A DNA stretch of 23,128 nucleotides from Clostridia bacterium (lineage in GTDB: Bacteria > Bacillota_A > Clostridia > Oscillospirales > Acutalibacteraceae), in contig JAILQN010000195.1 of the NCBI GenBank assembly GCA_024699005.1, positions 1 to 23,128 on the forward strand, in the 5' to 3' direction. Shown piece after piece: positions 14,311-21,652 of the stretch. The notes beneath the pieces are model-generated. The model did not search any database. It was not told where the DNA came from and saw only the letters and a program-made list of their open reading frames with translations. Each line of letters opens with the position of its first letter. Position 1 is the first letter of the stretch. The translations under genes and the position numbers were made by a program.

Positions 14311-14508
14311 ATGACACAGAAGAAGATCAGCAAAAGGGCAGCGGCCTACCTTAAGAGAATCGAGGCCTGCACCAACCGGAACGAGATTGAAGGCATTCGC
14401 ATCGAATTCTCACAGGATTGCAGCGCATACCGGCTTTCTTGGGAAGACTTCATGGTCCTTTACAAGGCACAGCAGGCCAAGCGGAAATTTATCCGCGGAG
14501 AACGGTAA
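14311..14508 (+). CDS. Small hypothetical protein, mobile-element type
   Basis: This is a 65-residue basic protein of predominantly helical composition (MTQKKISKRAAAYLKRIEAC at the start, AQQAKRKFIRGER at the end). I do not recognise its family. The start has GGAGG about 8 nt upstream. It ends 13 nt before the next gene, whose ribosome binding site begins right at its stop, so both are one operon. The small size, high charge and neighbourhood of mobile-element debris suggest cargo or accessory protein of a conjugative element or phage. Confidence 0.6.
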   Translation: MTQKKISKRAAAYLKRIEACTNRNEIEGIRIEFSQDCSAYRLSWEDFMVLYKAQQAKRKFIRGER

Positions 14509-14521
14509 GGAGGGCAAAACG

Positions 14522-14902
14522 ATGACAATCAACGACGCAATGAAAACCTACAGGCTGCCGAACCCCACCACCAGCGAGGACCTTGAATGCCACTTCAGCA
14601 AAACGCTGAACTTCGGCGACCGGGTACTGCTTGCCGGGTATTACTATAACGGCATGAACGAACCCTGCTGGTACGGCGCTGTTTACGAGCATCTTGACGA
14701 TGACCTTACCTGCGAGGGAACAATCGGGCTGATGGCTGTAAGTGAAGTCGAGTTTGAAGACGAGGGCCACGCGATTGCCTGGGCGATGGAATCCTACAGA
14801 GAAGTTGATGATCAATTTATTCGTACGGATGTTAAGCAAAAGACGAATGAGAATTGCTCTAAGCTGGTCATGCTAATGGAGAAATATTTGAATTTACAGT
14901 AA
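14522..14902 (+). CDS. Hypothetical acidic protein, mobile-element type
   Basis: This is a 126-residue acidic protein. Its opening MTINDAMKTYRLPNPTTSED, the stretch FGDRVLLAGYYYNGMNEPCW and EDEGHAIAWAMESYRE look like a compact folded domain with no TM. I have an impression of similar proteins in Tn1549-like conjugative elements but cannot name a family. The start has AAGGAGG 7 nt upstream, a consensus site. It is the second gene of a two-gene operon. The last 30 residues (from about 97) have a different composition and may be read-through sequence from an insertion junction. Confidence 0.6.
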   Translation: MTINDAMKTYRLPNPTTSEDLECHFSKTLNFGDRVLLAGYYYNGMNEPCWYGAVYEHLDDDLTCEGTIGLMAVSEVEFEDEGHAIAWAMESYREVDDQFIRTDVKQKTNENCSKLVMLMEKYLNLQ

Positions 14903-14931
14903 CATTGAGGGAGCTACCGACTGAAATAGAA

Positions 14932-14959
14932 GTAAGCGTCAAATCGTAAGCGTCAAATC
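14932..14959. repeat. Perfect 14-bp tandem duplication
   Basis: GTAAGCGTCAAATC occurs twice head-to-tail with no spacer. It lies between the acidic protein gene and the IS21 remnant, possibly a slippage or insertion scar. Confidence 0.6.
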
Positions 14960-14995
14960 TGACGACGAATAAAAATCCCGGCTGCCTAACCCATT

Positions 14996-15494
14996 TTGTA
15001 AAAAACGGCGCGAGAGCCACACGTGCACGGACTTTTAGCCACACCGTGCCGGAGGCAACCACATTGTAACGGCAACAGCCACACCAGACTGTGATTCTGA
15101 TATAATTGAGACGGCACACGGGAGTGTGACTATCAATTATGGGAGGAATACCAGCATGGTAGACTACCGAGAAATTCTGCGATTGGACTACGAGAATTGC
15201 TCTCTGAGAACGATTGCAGCCAGCATCCACAGTTCTCATCACACCGTTTCAGACACGTTAAAAGCGGCGAAAGAGAAAAACATCGAATGGCCGCTTGACG
15301 AAACGGTCACAAACGCACAGCTTGAGGAGATCCTGTTTCCTGATAAATAATATCTTCTCAGCAACTATCAGGTCCCGGACTTTGAGCACATCCACAAAGA
15401 ACTGGCCAAGCCCGGCGTGACGCTGACGCTGTTATGGACGGAATATGTCCGTGAGTGTGAAGCGTGCGGGAAGAGACCTTATCATTCTCGTTGA
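14996..15494 (+). mobile_element. IS21-family insertion sequence remnant
   Basis: The left part carries three copies of AGCCACAC (15015-15022, 15037-15044, 15077-15084), resembling the multiple terminal transposase-binding repeats of IS21 elements. An istA N-terminal fragment follows. The rest of istA, istB and the right end are missing. The exact outer end near 14996 is a guess. Confidence 0.6.
15156..15494 (+). pseudogene. istA: Truncated IS21 transposase gene with in-frame stop
   Basis: The start MVDYREILRLDYENCSLRTI followed by ASIHSSHHTVSDTLKAAKE is the N-terminal helix-turn-helix of IstA. A TAA at 15348-15350 interrupts it, but the same frame continues with VPDFEHIHKELAKPGVTLTL and LWTEYVRECEACGKRPY, which is IstA-like, until TGA at 15492. 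Both parts together cover only about the first 110 residues; the DDE catalytic domain is absent. The ATG has GGGAGG about 8 nt upstream, so it was a functional start. The product would be inactive as a transposase. Confidence 0.72.
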
Positions 15495-15668
15495 GCATAA
15501 GTCTCTCCTTGCATTGCTGGTATCGCAACTACAATTCTGGAGGTTCCTATGCTCTTTTTCAATGCCTTTTTTCTGGTTTTTACACGGAAATCCGTGAAGA
15601 GGGAATAAAACAGCCCTTTTATCATTACAGAAAGCAAAATAAAGAAAAGGGGATGTATCCAGTATTGG

Positions 15669-16625
15669 TTATGATGCTGTTGCCGCAGCCCCTCGTTCAC
15701 ATCGATTGCCCCAGGAATCGATAAGTTCCCCTTCACGGTAAACACGTATTACTTCGCAGTTGTTTGCGCATTTACCGCAACTTTTCCCGGTAATTCTGAA
15801 ATCCATATCTGTTATATTGAAATCGAACTTATTTTCTTTGCCGGTTCTTTCAGCGAGGATCGCTACGCCGTAAGCTCCCGCAAGATGCCCGTTCCTGTCT
15901 ACCGTTATCTCATAGCCGGTTTCGTCTTCGAATGCTTTAACTACGCCGATATTCTTGCTTACACCGCCTTGAAATACTACAGGTGGTTCGATTTTTTTGC
16001 CTTTGGCTACGTTGTTGAGATAATTTAACACAACCGCCCTGCAAAGACCGGCGCATATATCCTCTTTACTGCACCCTATCTGAAGTTTATGGACCAGATC
16101 GGATTCAGCAAAGACCGTGCAGCGAGCGGCAATCGGAGTCGGATCTTTTGATTTGAGCGCGATACCTCCGAATTCCTCAACGGGAATATCAAGCCTTGCC
16201 GCCTGATTTGATATAAAGGCGCCTGTGCCGGCGGCGCAGAGGGTATTCATTGCGTAATCGGTAACGACTCCGCCGCGCAGAATAATTATCTTGGAATCCT
16301 GTCCGCCTATTTCAAATATGGTACGCACGTCAGGATGTATGGTAGTTGTGCCGATAGCGTGAGCAGTTATCTCATTTTTGACAACAGCCGCGTTAAGTAC
16401 CGCTCCGATAAGTTTTCTGGCGCTTCCGGTCGTTCCGACGGCAGTAATTTCATATCCGGAGCAGTCAAACTTTTGTTCAAGTTTTTTAAGAAGTATTTTA
16501 ACAGCGTTGAGCGGATCACCTTTTGTATACAGGTATTCTCCCGCAAGGATATTGTATTCGCCGTCGATTATAACACCCTTTGTTGAAATGGAACCTATAT
16601 CAATACCCATATATGCCTTTTTCAT
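15669..16625 (-). CDS. BadF/HgdC-type ATPase, 2-hydroxyacyl-CoA dehydratase activase
   Basis: Cytosolic activases of this family use ATP to drive a low-potential electron into 2-hydroxyacyl-CoA dehydratases or related reductases. The 318-residue protein has the ASKHA phosphate loop GIDIGSISTKGVII (7-20), GGQDSK (107-112) and the interface cysteines Cys130 (CAAGTGAF) and Cys169 (CTVFAESD), which in HgdC hold one 4Fe-4S cluster across the dimer. It has an extra C-terminal Cys cluster (SCGKCANNCEV and RCERG, about 283-310) not found in minimal HgdC. Its start overlaps the upstream gene by 4 bp (ATGA), and it is the last gene of a three-gene operon. The dehydratase substrate is unknown. Confidence 0.85.
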   Translation of the reverse strand: MKKAYMGIDIGSISTKGVIIDGEYNILAGEYLYTKGDPLNAVKILLKKLEQKFDCSGYEITAVGTTGSARKLIGAVLNAAVVKNEITAHAIGTTTIHPDVRTIFEIGGQDSKIIILRGGVVTDYAMNTLCAAGTGAFISNQAARLDIPVEEFGGIALKSKDPTPIAARCTVFAESDLVHKLQIGCSKEDICAGLCRAVVLNYLNNVAKGKKIEPPVVFQGGVSKNIGVVKAFEDETGYEITVDRNGHLAGAYGVAILAERTGKENKFDFNITDMDFRITGKSCGKCANNCEVIRVYREGELIDSWGNRCERGAAATAS

Positions 16626-17734
16626 TTTGTTTCACCGTCTTTCTTAAGCTGCGCTTCCTTTTTTAGTTTGATCATATCGTAAAATGCTTCAAGTCTGGTC
16701 TCTATTCCCGTATCGGCGTTCTGACAATCAAAACTGAAAAACAGAATCGGAATATTATAATCGGCGCTGATGTTCCGGAGCACGGGCATAGCGTCGATTT
16801 CCGGCGTACATCCGAATGATTTTAACTGGATTATACCGTCAAATCCCTTTTTCGCGCAGGTCAACGCAAATCCGATGTTTGACGTCGTGGTAACGCCGAT
16901 ATCATACTTGACGTAATCGCGAATCACCTTTCTGCGTCTGGGCGCGGAATAATGGAGGACCGTATGCGATACATTCATCCACCGTTCGACCCGCATTCCG
17001 TATTTCGCCATCTTCTTCTCAATGTTGTGGCTGCTGTAGTCATCCATAACAGTATAGTATTCGCCGATTAATGCGATTCTGAGAGGACGTTCCGGAATAT
17101 TCACAGGTATCGCCTTCATATTCTTTTTGGTGCGTCGGTATATTCTGTAGACAGACACAGGATTATTCGGACTGTTCCGGAGATTATTCAGAAAACGATG
17201 AAATTCCTTGTCATAGTCTCCGTCGTTTATTTCAAATCCTACGTTTTCGCTTAAGATTTCCTGGGTCCTGTCAAGAGCTTCAAGCATCGAGACGACGGTT
17301 ATTCCGGTTCTCAGCAGTTTCAATATTGAAAAGTCCGGATTGATTTGTCGGAATAGCGCCAGAAACGATTTCGGGTTTTCCCTGTTTGCATTTGCTAGAT
17401 TTACAAACTCTATATTATACCCTAAATCCTTTATTATCTTTTCCTGAAGCGAGCCATAGTATTTAAGCCTGCACGCTACAATACCGCCAACCTGAACGAT
17501 CGTGTCTGCGCCGGCTTCGATCGCTTCAAGGAAACAGCCCAAAGTGAATTTAAAAGGAGAACACACGAAATCCGGACTGTTCCGGTTGCCCAGTTCCATA
17601 GTTCGTTTGGTTATGAGCGGCGGAGTAACGTAATTCTGTTTCAAACCGTGCTTAATAAAGTACTCAAATAAGAGATTGTAATTACCAAATTGCGAAAATG
17701 ATACGTTCTTTTTCGGTCGGTCTGACTTCTTCAT
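16622..17734 (-). CDS. 2-hydroxyglutaryl-CoA dehydratase D-component-like protein
   Basis: This 370-residue protein is of the HGD-D/FldB-like superfamily that also forms the C-terminal part of giant activase proteins. Visible elements include PPLITKRTMELGNRNSPDFV, CSPFKFTLGCFLEAIEAGAD with paired cysteines, VGGIVACRLKYYG, IALIGEYYTVMDDYSS and LKSFGCTPEIDAMPVL. The several conserved Cys suggest an Fe-S cluster. It starts 1 nt after the stop of the DUF2229-like gene and its stop overlaps the activase start, so all three are co-translated. Whether it is itself a catalytic dehydratase subunit or an electron-transfer partner cannot be told. Confidence 0.78.
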   Translation of the reverse strand: MKKSDRPKKNVSFSQFGNYNLLFEYFIKHGLKQNYVTPPLITKRTMELGNRNSPDFVCSPFKFTLGCFLEAIEAGADTIVQVGGIVACRLKYYGSLQEKIIKDLGYNIEFVNLANANRENPKSFLALFRQINPDFSILKLLRTGITVVSMLEALDRTQEILSENVGFEINDGDYDKEFHRFLNNLRNSPNNPVSVYRIYRRTKKNMKAIPVNIPERPLRIALIGEYYTVMDDYSSHNIEKKMAKYGMRVERWMNVSHTVLHYSAPRRRKVIRDYVKYDIGVTTTSNIGFALTCAKKGFDGIIQLKSFGCTPEIDAMPVLRNISADYNIPILFFSFDCQNADTGIETRLEAFYDMIKLKKEAQLKKDGETK

Positions 17735-17735
17735 T

Positions 17736-18674
17736 TCATTTTACCCCGTTTTTCCGAAAATTCAGGATATCCACAAAGCTTTCAATTCTTGTCTCGACAC
17801 CTGCCAGAGCATCCTGTCCATCCTGAAGAAGATATAGAATCGGCTTATCGGTAACCTCGCGTTTTATTACTTCATTTACAAGCGAATCCGGTCCGCATGG
17901 AAAACAAGTCAGAAGCACAAGTCCGTCAACACGGTCATGGTAGTGCGCAATTCCGCCGAGGAGTTCCCGGCTTACCGTCCAGGGCAGCGTTGAATCTGAG
18001 AATTGAAGGTATGCCTTCTGCGCTTTTTGTCTGTCAAAAAGATTTGCGTCTATAACAGTCATTCCAGACTTCCTGAAAGCGTTAAGAATCGGTCTTCCTA
18101 TATATGCGTCATATATACTGTAATCATGCCCGACCATCAGGATTTTAATACCGGCGCCGTCAGCAAGTTCTTCTCCCTCCGAATTTTTCTTCAGTAGACT
18201 GTCTTCGTAGAACAATTTCGCGGCAACGTAAGCTGTCTCAATTTCTTTTTTGCTTCTGTTCAAAGCTCCCGACATACTCATAAAAGCAGTTCTTTCATCT
18301 CCGGCGTGCTTCATATCCTGTGTGCCGGAATAATCTATCGCATAGGTGATAAGCTTGGGAGAGCGCTCACGATAGATGTTGGAGATCAAAGCGTGATAGG
18401 CGCGAAATCTTGTACAATTGATTCCGTCTTTGCCGAAGTTGGAAAGCCACGGCACAAAAAGACAGTCACATCGATCCATAAGCCAATCAACGTGCCCCAT
18501 ATATATTTTTGACGAAAGGCAACTCTCATCCGCCATAAGGGCTGAGCCTTTGTCGAGAATTCCTTTATTCGTCTCGCAGCTCAGGATGTATTCAATTCCA
18601 AGTTCATGAAGGAACCTTTCCCATAATACTCCGTAGCGGTAATACATTCCCGCCCTGGGGATTCCGATAACCAT
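17736..18674 (-). CDS. DUF2229-like activase-associated protein
   Basis: The N-terminus MVIGIPRAGMYYRYGVLWER then LHELGIEYILSCETNKGILD matches the DUF2229 opening (KIGIPRAL...YYEY), a domain known inside large 2-hydroxyacyl-CoA dehydratase activases. DESCLSSKIYMGHV and CFPCGPDSLVNEVIKR contain conserved cysteines. ATG 18674 is chosen because GGAG lies 8 nt upstream and the domain begins exactly there; an in-frame TTG at 18737 would add 21 residues without a family match. The protein would then be 312 residues. It is the first gene of the operon, divergent from tetR. Confidence 0.78.
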   Translation of the reverse strand: MVIGIPRAGMYYRYGVLWERFLHELGIEYILSCETNKGILDKGSALMADESCLSSKIYMGHVDWLMDRCDCLFVPWLSNFGKDGINCTRFRAYHALISNIYRERSPKLITYAIDYSGTQDMKHAGDERTAFMSMSGALNRSKKEIETAYVAAKLFYEDSLLKKNSEGEELADGAGIKILMVGHDYSIYDAYIGRPILNAFRKSGMTVIDANLFDRQKAQKAYLQFSDSTLPWTVSRELLGGIAHYHDRVDGLVLLTCFPCGPDSLVNEVIKREVTDKPILYLLQDGQDALAGVETRIESFVDILNFRKNGVK

Positions 18675-18752
18675 ATAATAGACTCCGTTCTGAATGAGTT
18701 TTCCAACATCATTTACTTTCGGTCGAATTTTTAACAACTGAAAAAGTAAAAA

Positions 18753-18760
18753 TGTCGGAT
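18753..18760. promoter_or_regulatory. Possible operator half-site TGTCGGAT
   Basis: TGTCGGAT repeats one half (on the opposite strand, ATCCGACA) of the palindrome at 18870-18885. It lies on the other side of the divergent promoters, between them and the operon start. It may be a second, weaker regulator site. Confidence 0.3.
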
Positions 18761-18798
18761 TTTAATCGCTCTAATTGTTGTGGAAATATTGTTTTTTT

Positions 18799-18835
18799 CT
18801 TGACGTTTTATGAACGAATATATTATAATCAATTT
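18799..18835. promoter_or_regulatory. Overlapping divergent promoters of tetR and the activase operon
   Basis: On the plus strand TTGACG and TATAAT are about 18 nt apart, directed toward tetR. On the minus strand TTGTTC and TATAAT are 16 nt apart and directed toward the activase operon, sharing the same AT-rich segment. Overlap of two -10 regions would make expression mutually exclusive or jointly controlled. Confidence 0.5.
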
Positions 18836-18869
18836 ATATTAAAGAACAACCATTAGACTTCGATAAAAT

Positions 18870-18885
18870 TGTCGTATATCCGACA
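18870..18885. promoter_or_regulatory. Candidate TetR-family operator
   Basis: TGTCG-TATATC-CGACA is a perfect inverted repeat with 5-bp arms located between the divergent promoters and the tetR start. Its position and symmetry fit autoregulation by the adjacent TetR-type protein. Confidence 0.5.
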
Positions 18886-18925
18886 TAAACGTGTGAATTA
18901 ATCGGATTACAACGAAAAGAGATGT

Positions 18926-19561
18926 ATGTCAATGAAAAATAATAACCCCGTAAATGAATACAGAAACTCCAAAAATCCCAATGACAAACGTACGCGCAAG
19001 ACTAAGCTGAATATCAGGAACGCACTGTTCACACTGTTGGAAAGTAAAAGCGTTGATCAGATTACCGTTTCGGAAATAGTAAGGACTGCTGATATTAACA
19101 GATCGACGTTTTATTTTTATTACCAGGATATAAAGGATCTTTTTGAAAAAACCGAATCGGATATTTTTGAGGATTTTACCAATAATATCGTGGCTACCGA
19201 TTTCAAGTTCGCTGAAAAGAAAGAATTTGTATTATATCTGAGTAAGTATCTGAATTTCTGTAGTGATAACTACGCCATGTGCCGTTTTCTGACGTCTAAC
19301 AGATGCAATAATAACCTGGCTGACAGGATTATGTCAGAACTTAAAAAGGCAATTCCAAATTCCCAAATGATATATTCCAAGGGTGATCCCAGGTATTATC
19401 TTACAACTTTTGCTATATCCGGATTTCTTTTCGCCATCCTGGATTGGATGGACGACGGCATGAAAATACCTGCCACAGAGATGGCCGAATTTCTTGCGGA
19501 TACATATATAAAAGGCTCGTATTACATAAAAAATAAAACGACTCATAAATCAGGACAATAA
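18926..19561 (+). CDS. TetR/AcrR-family transcriptional regulator
   Basis: This 211-residue DNA-binding protein has an N-terminal TetR helix-turn-helix: TKLNIRNALFTLLESKSVDQ, then ITVSEIVRTADINRSTFYFY (about 46-65) with the typical YYQDIKDL that ends the recognition region. The C-terminal 120 residues form the variable ligand-binding and dimerization domain (YLNFCSDNYAMCRFLTSN, FAISGFLFAILDWMDDGM). GAAAAGAG lies before the ATG; a second ATG two codons later is equally possible. It is divergent from the activase operon and the likely regulator of it. The ligand is unknown; an acyl-CoA is a guess. Confidence 0.83.
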   Translation: MSMKNNNPVNEYRNSKNPNDKRTRKTKLNIRNALFTLLESKSVDQITVSEIVRTADINRSTFYFYYQDIKDLFEKTESDIFEDFTNNIVATDFKFAEKKEFVLYLSKYLNFCSDNYAMCRFLTSNRCNNNLADRIMSELKKAIPNSQMIYSKGDPRYYLTTFAISGFLFAILDWMDDGMKIPATEMAEFLADTYIKGSYYIKNKTTHKSGQ

Positions 19562-19792
19562 ATTATTGCTTATAACCTCTGTTTGCTTGCTGTCTGGTCG
19601 AAAAATGTCGTTATAAGGAATGTTATCGCTGGTTTATTAAACAAAGCGCAAAATAATCCTGAAAAACTATTATGGGCATTGTAATTACAATCAGAGAAGA
19701 TTTAAGGACAAAACAACTTTTTTACACACAGAGTTAGTAAAAATGGTGGAAAACATTCAGAAAACCTCTCTATTAAAAAAGATGGTCCAGTC

Positions 19793-19889
19793 CTGTTATC
19801 CGCCCATTCCTCGTGACCCTCCGTGTTGTTTCATGGAGGGTCGTTTTGGCTTAACCAATAGGGTTCAGCAATCATCACCTGTTATCCGC
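19793..19889. repeat. 12-bp direct repeat flanking a terminator segment
   Basis: CCTGTTATCCGC occurs at 19793-19804 and at 19878-19889, 85 bp apart. The second copy lies at the truncated end of the IS3 orfB. This suggests that a deletion or rearrangement used the repeat. Confidence 0.5.
19815..19846 (+). terminator. Hairpin terminator
   Basis: GACCCTCCGTG-TTGTTT-CATGGAGGGTC is an 11-bp stem with one G-U pair, followed by GTTTT. It is 250 nt after tetR, so it may belong to the segment next to the IS3 remnant rather than tetR itself. Confidence 0.6.
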
Positions 19890-20255
19890 GTGTGCATCTC
19901 TTTTGATCAAATTCTCGGCTTCCTGTTCCTCCGGCGACGCTTTCGTGATTCCGTGCGGCACGCGTTTTCGGTGAAGATACCCGCCCTCTTTCATCGTTCG
20001 GTACACGGTACTTCGGCTGCGCTCGATCCCTTTTTGACGCAGCGCGGTTTTGATTCTCTCGACGCCGTAGTTCTCATTGTCTTCATGTTCTGCGTATATT
20101 CTTTCGATTTCGACCGGAAGAAGTTCGCGCTTCGTTTTCCTGCTGCGATGTTTCAGCCATTTGTAATATCCGCTTTCAGTTGCGCCGAGCACCGGACACA
20201 AGTCTTTGACGGTATATTTTTCTATCCTGTCATAAATATACCAAAAACGTTCCAA
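19875..20255 (-). pseudogene. Truncated IS3-family transposase OrfB
   Basis: The N-terminal 120 residues of an IS150/IS3-type OrfB are present, with the HTH_21 region ERIYAEHEDNENYGVERIKT, then RSTVYRTMKEGGYLHRK. The frame ends at TGA just after NLIKRDAHADNR, exactly where the DDE catalytic domain should begin, so the product is inactive. The apparent start is TTG at 20255. OrfB lies in the +1 frame relative to OrfA, whereas IS3-type programmed fusion uses a -1 shift, which suggests either separate initiation or an indel in the overlap. Confidence 0.75.
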
Positions 20256-20259
20256 GCTC

Positions 20260-20553
20260 CTAATTCTTCCGGTCTTTTGCCAAACAACCGAGCGCGTCCT
20301 TCAATATTTCATTTGCCCGTTCAAGCTCTGCGTTCTTCCGCTCCAGTTCCTGTATGCGGCGTTCATTTTCATTATCGCTCAGCTGTCGCTTGTGTCCACT
20401 CCCGATATGTGCTTCGGCTCCGAAAACCCTTTGTTTGTGTCTCCAGTCTGCTAACGTGTAATACGGGATCCCCAGCTGCTGCGCAGCCTTCTTGACCCCG
20501 ATTTCATCCGATAGCTTCACTGCCTCTTGTTTGAAACTCTTTTCGTATTTCAT
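20260..20553 (-). CDS. IS3-family transposase OrfA
   Basis: This 97-residue protein has the IS3/IS911 OrfA layout: an N-terminal helix-turn-helix (KYEKSFKQEAVKLSDEIGVK, KAAQQLGIPYYTLADWRHKQ) followed by a leucine-zipper coiled coil (RRIQELERKNAELERANEIL). It is complete, starting at ATG 20553 with AAGGAC upstream, and ends 4 nt before the OrfB frame. Without a functional OrfB it cannot transpose; alone it might act as a regulator or be silent. TGTTATCATTAAAGTCC, read inward from about 20620 on the minus strand, may be the IS end. Confidence 0.85.
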   Translation of the reverse strand: MKYEKSFKQEAVKLSDEIGVKKAAQQLGIPYYTLADWRHKQRVFGAEAHIGSGHKRQLSDNENERRIQELERKNAELERANEILKDALGCLAKDRKN

Positions 20554-20625
20554 GTCCTTCTTACCTTTCTTTTCTATATTCCATCTCTTTTTGATGTTCG
20601 ACTGGACTTTAATGATAACACTTCA

Positions 20626-20665
20626 GAACTGCAAGCCCACCAGGTGCGCCTGCAGTTCGTTTTTG
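20626..20665 (+). terminator. Terminator hairpin next to the IS3 end
   Basis: GAACTGCA (20626-20633) pairs with TGCAGTTC (20651-20658), followed by GTTTTTG. The 17-nt loop contains a further short AGGTGCGCCT symmetric sequence. No complete plus-strand gene precedes it, so it may have ended a gene now lost. Confidence 0.5.
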
Positions 20666-20705
20666 TGAGAGACTTCTATTACAGTCAATGTATTTTGGTT
20701 ATACC

Positions 20706-20858
20706 TTAAGGATTTTCTTTCGGGGCGGTCGTGTCTGCTAACAAATCGTAAACATTGACTCCGATCGCATCAAATTCCTGGATAACTTCAAATCTTTCAA
20801 ATATTAAAATCAGAAGTTTTTTTATCATCAGGATTACGGTTGCCATGTCTAAACTCAT
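20706..20858 (-). CDS. Small 50-residue hydrophobic protein
   Basis: This short ORF has a strong ribosome site (AAAGGAGAG, 7 nt) before ATG 20858. The product starts MSLDMATVILMIKKLLILIF, a likely single hydrophobic helix, and ends in an acidic and polar segment with ADTTAPKENP. I do not recognise it. It lies alone between the IS3 remnant and the response-regulator remnant. A membrane peptide, type I toxin or signal peptide are possible roles; the good ribosome site argues it is translated. Confidence 0.45.
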   Translation of the reverse strand: MSLDMATVILMIKKLLILIFERFEVIQEFDAIGVNVYDLLADTTAPKENP

Positions 20859-20989
20859 GTTCTCTCTCCTTTCCTGCTTATTGGATGTTTTCTTATATCT
20901 TATATTACAGATTGTATATAAAAATCCGGATAAATACATATAAAAAAATAAGCAAGAAAGAATAAATAATTAATAAAATGTCAACCCGG

Positions 20990-21350
20990 TTACGTCCTGA
21001 ATCTGTATCCGACCCCCCATATTGTTTGAAGATATCTGGGTTCATTTGAATCATCTTCAATCTTTTCACGGATTCTGTTCATATGAACTGTAACTGTAGC
21101 AGTATCGCCGTAGGAATCCATCCCCCAAACCTTGTCATATATCTGTTCTCTGGAGAACACATTATCCGGATTTTCCATAAGGAGAAGGAGAATATCAAAT
21201 TCTTTACTTGTAAAACTAATTTCGACTCCGTTTTTATGTACCTGTCGCGTATTGACATCTATTTTTATCCGCCGTATTCAATTATGTTTTCACGTCTTCC
21301 TGAACCTTGGGACGTAAGCCTTTCAAATCTTGAGATTTCTTTCATTTTCA
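20990..21350 (-). pseudogene. OmpR-type response regulator, DNA-binding domain only, frameshifted
   Basis: The C-terminal winged helix is intact: FTSKEFDILLLLMENPDNVF, SREQIYDKVWGMDSYGDTAT, VTVHMNRIREKIEDDSNEPR and the end LQTIWGVGYRFRT. Upstream the frame is broken at GGCGGATAAAAATAG (about 21265): adding one base restores EYGGIKIDVNTRQV. Before that, ERLTSQGSGRRENII continues in the other frame to about 21340 and then loses similarity, so the receiver domain is missing. No histidine kinase follows. It is a remnant of a two-component system of the kind carried by Tn916/Tn1549-like elements. Confidence 0.72.
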
Positions 21351-21456
21351 ATCCATCCTTTCTGTGACACTTGGTCAAACAGAGTGTAATGGACGGTCGT
21401 GAAAAATGAAAGAATAGCTCTGTCACATCTGCGATACGAATCGTGTCATTGCCTTT

Positions 21457-21580
21457 TCAGAACTTATTCTCGGCAACAAGGACTGTCCAGCCCTCGCGAT
21501 ATACTTTGCCTATCATATCGAGTGTCTCCTTTACAAATCTCGTTTTCTCGCCGTCTATTATACCGGCGATGTATGAACAT
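21457..21580 (-). pseudogene. C-terminal gene tail, unidentified
   Basis: The minus-strand frame SYIAGIIDGEKTRFVKETLD, then MIGKVYREGWTVLVAENKF, ends in TGA at 21459-21457. It looks like a genuine protein end by composition but has no start and I cannot name its family. It lies between the response-regulator remnant and the hsdM remnant. Confidence 0.35.
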
Positions 21581-21618
21581 TTCTACCGATAAAAACAGCC
21601 GGGACACCCCGACTTTCA

Positions 21619-21652
21619 CAACTTACCCCTCAAAAGCCAACTTACCCCTCAA
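21619..21652. repeat. Two 15-bp direct repeats, 19-bp period
   Basis: CAACTTACCCCTCAA occurs at 21619-21633 and 21638-21652. The second copy overlaps the aberrant end of the hsdM frame, so it is a possible integration-junction or attachment-site sequence. Confidence 0.5.

Noticed and set aside
15464..15745. Overlapping small frames on both strands between the istA remnant and the activase gene
   Set aside because: No ribosome site, low-complexity translations, and the minus frame overlaps the activase end; I see nothing recognisable in 15495-15668.
19743..20495. 250-codon plus-strand frame over the IS3 remnant
   Set aside because: Shadow of orfA and orfB, whose families are recognisable on the minus strand.
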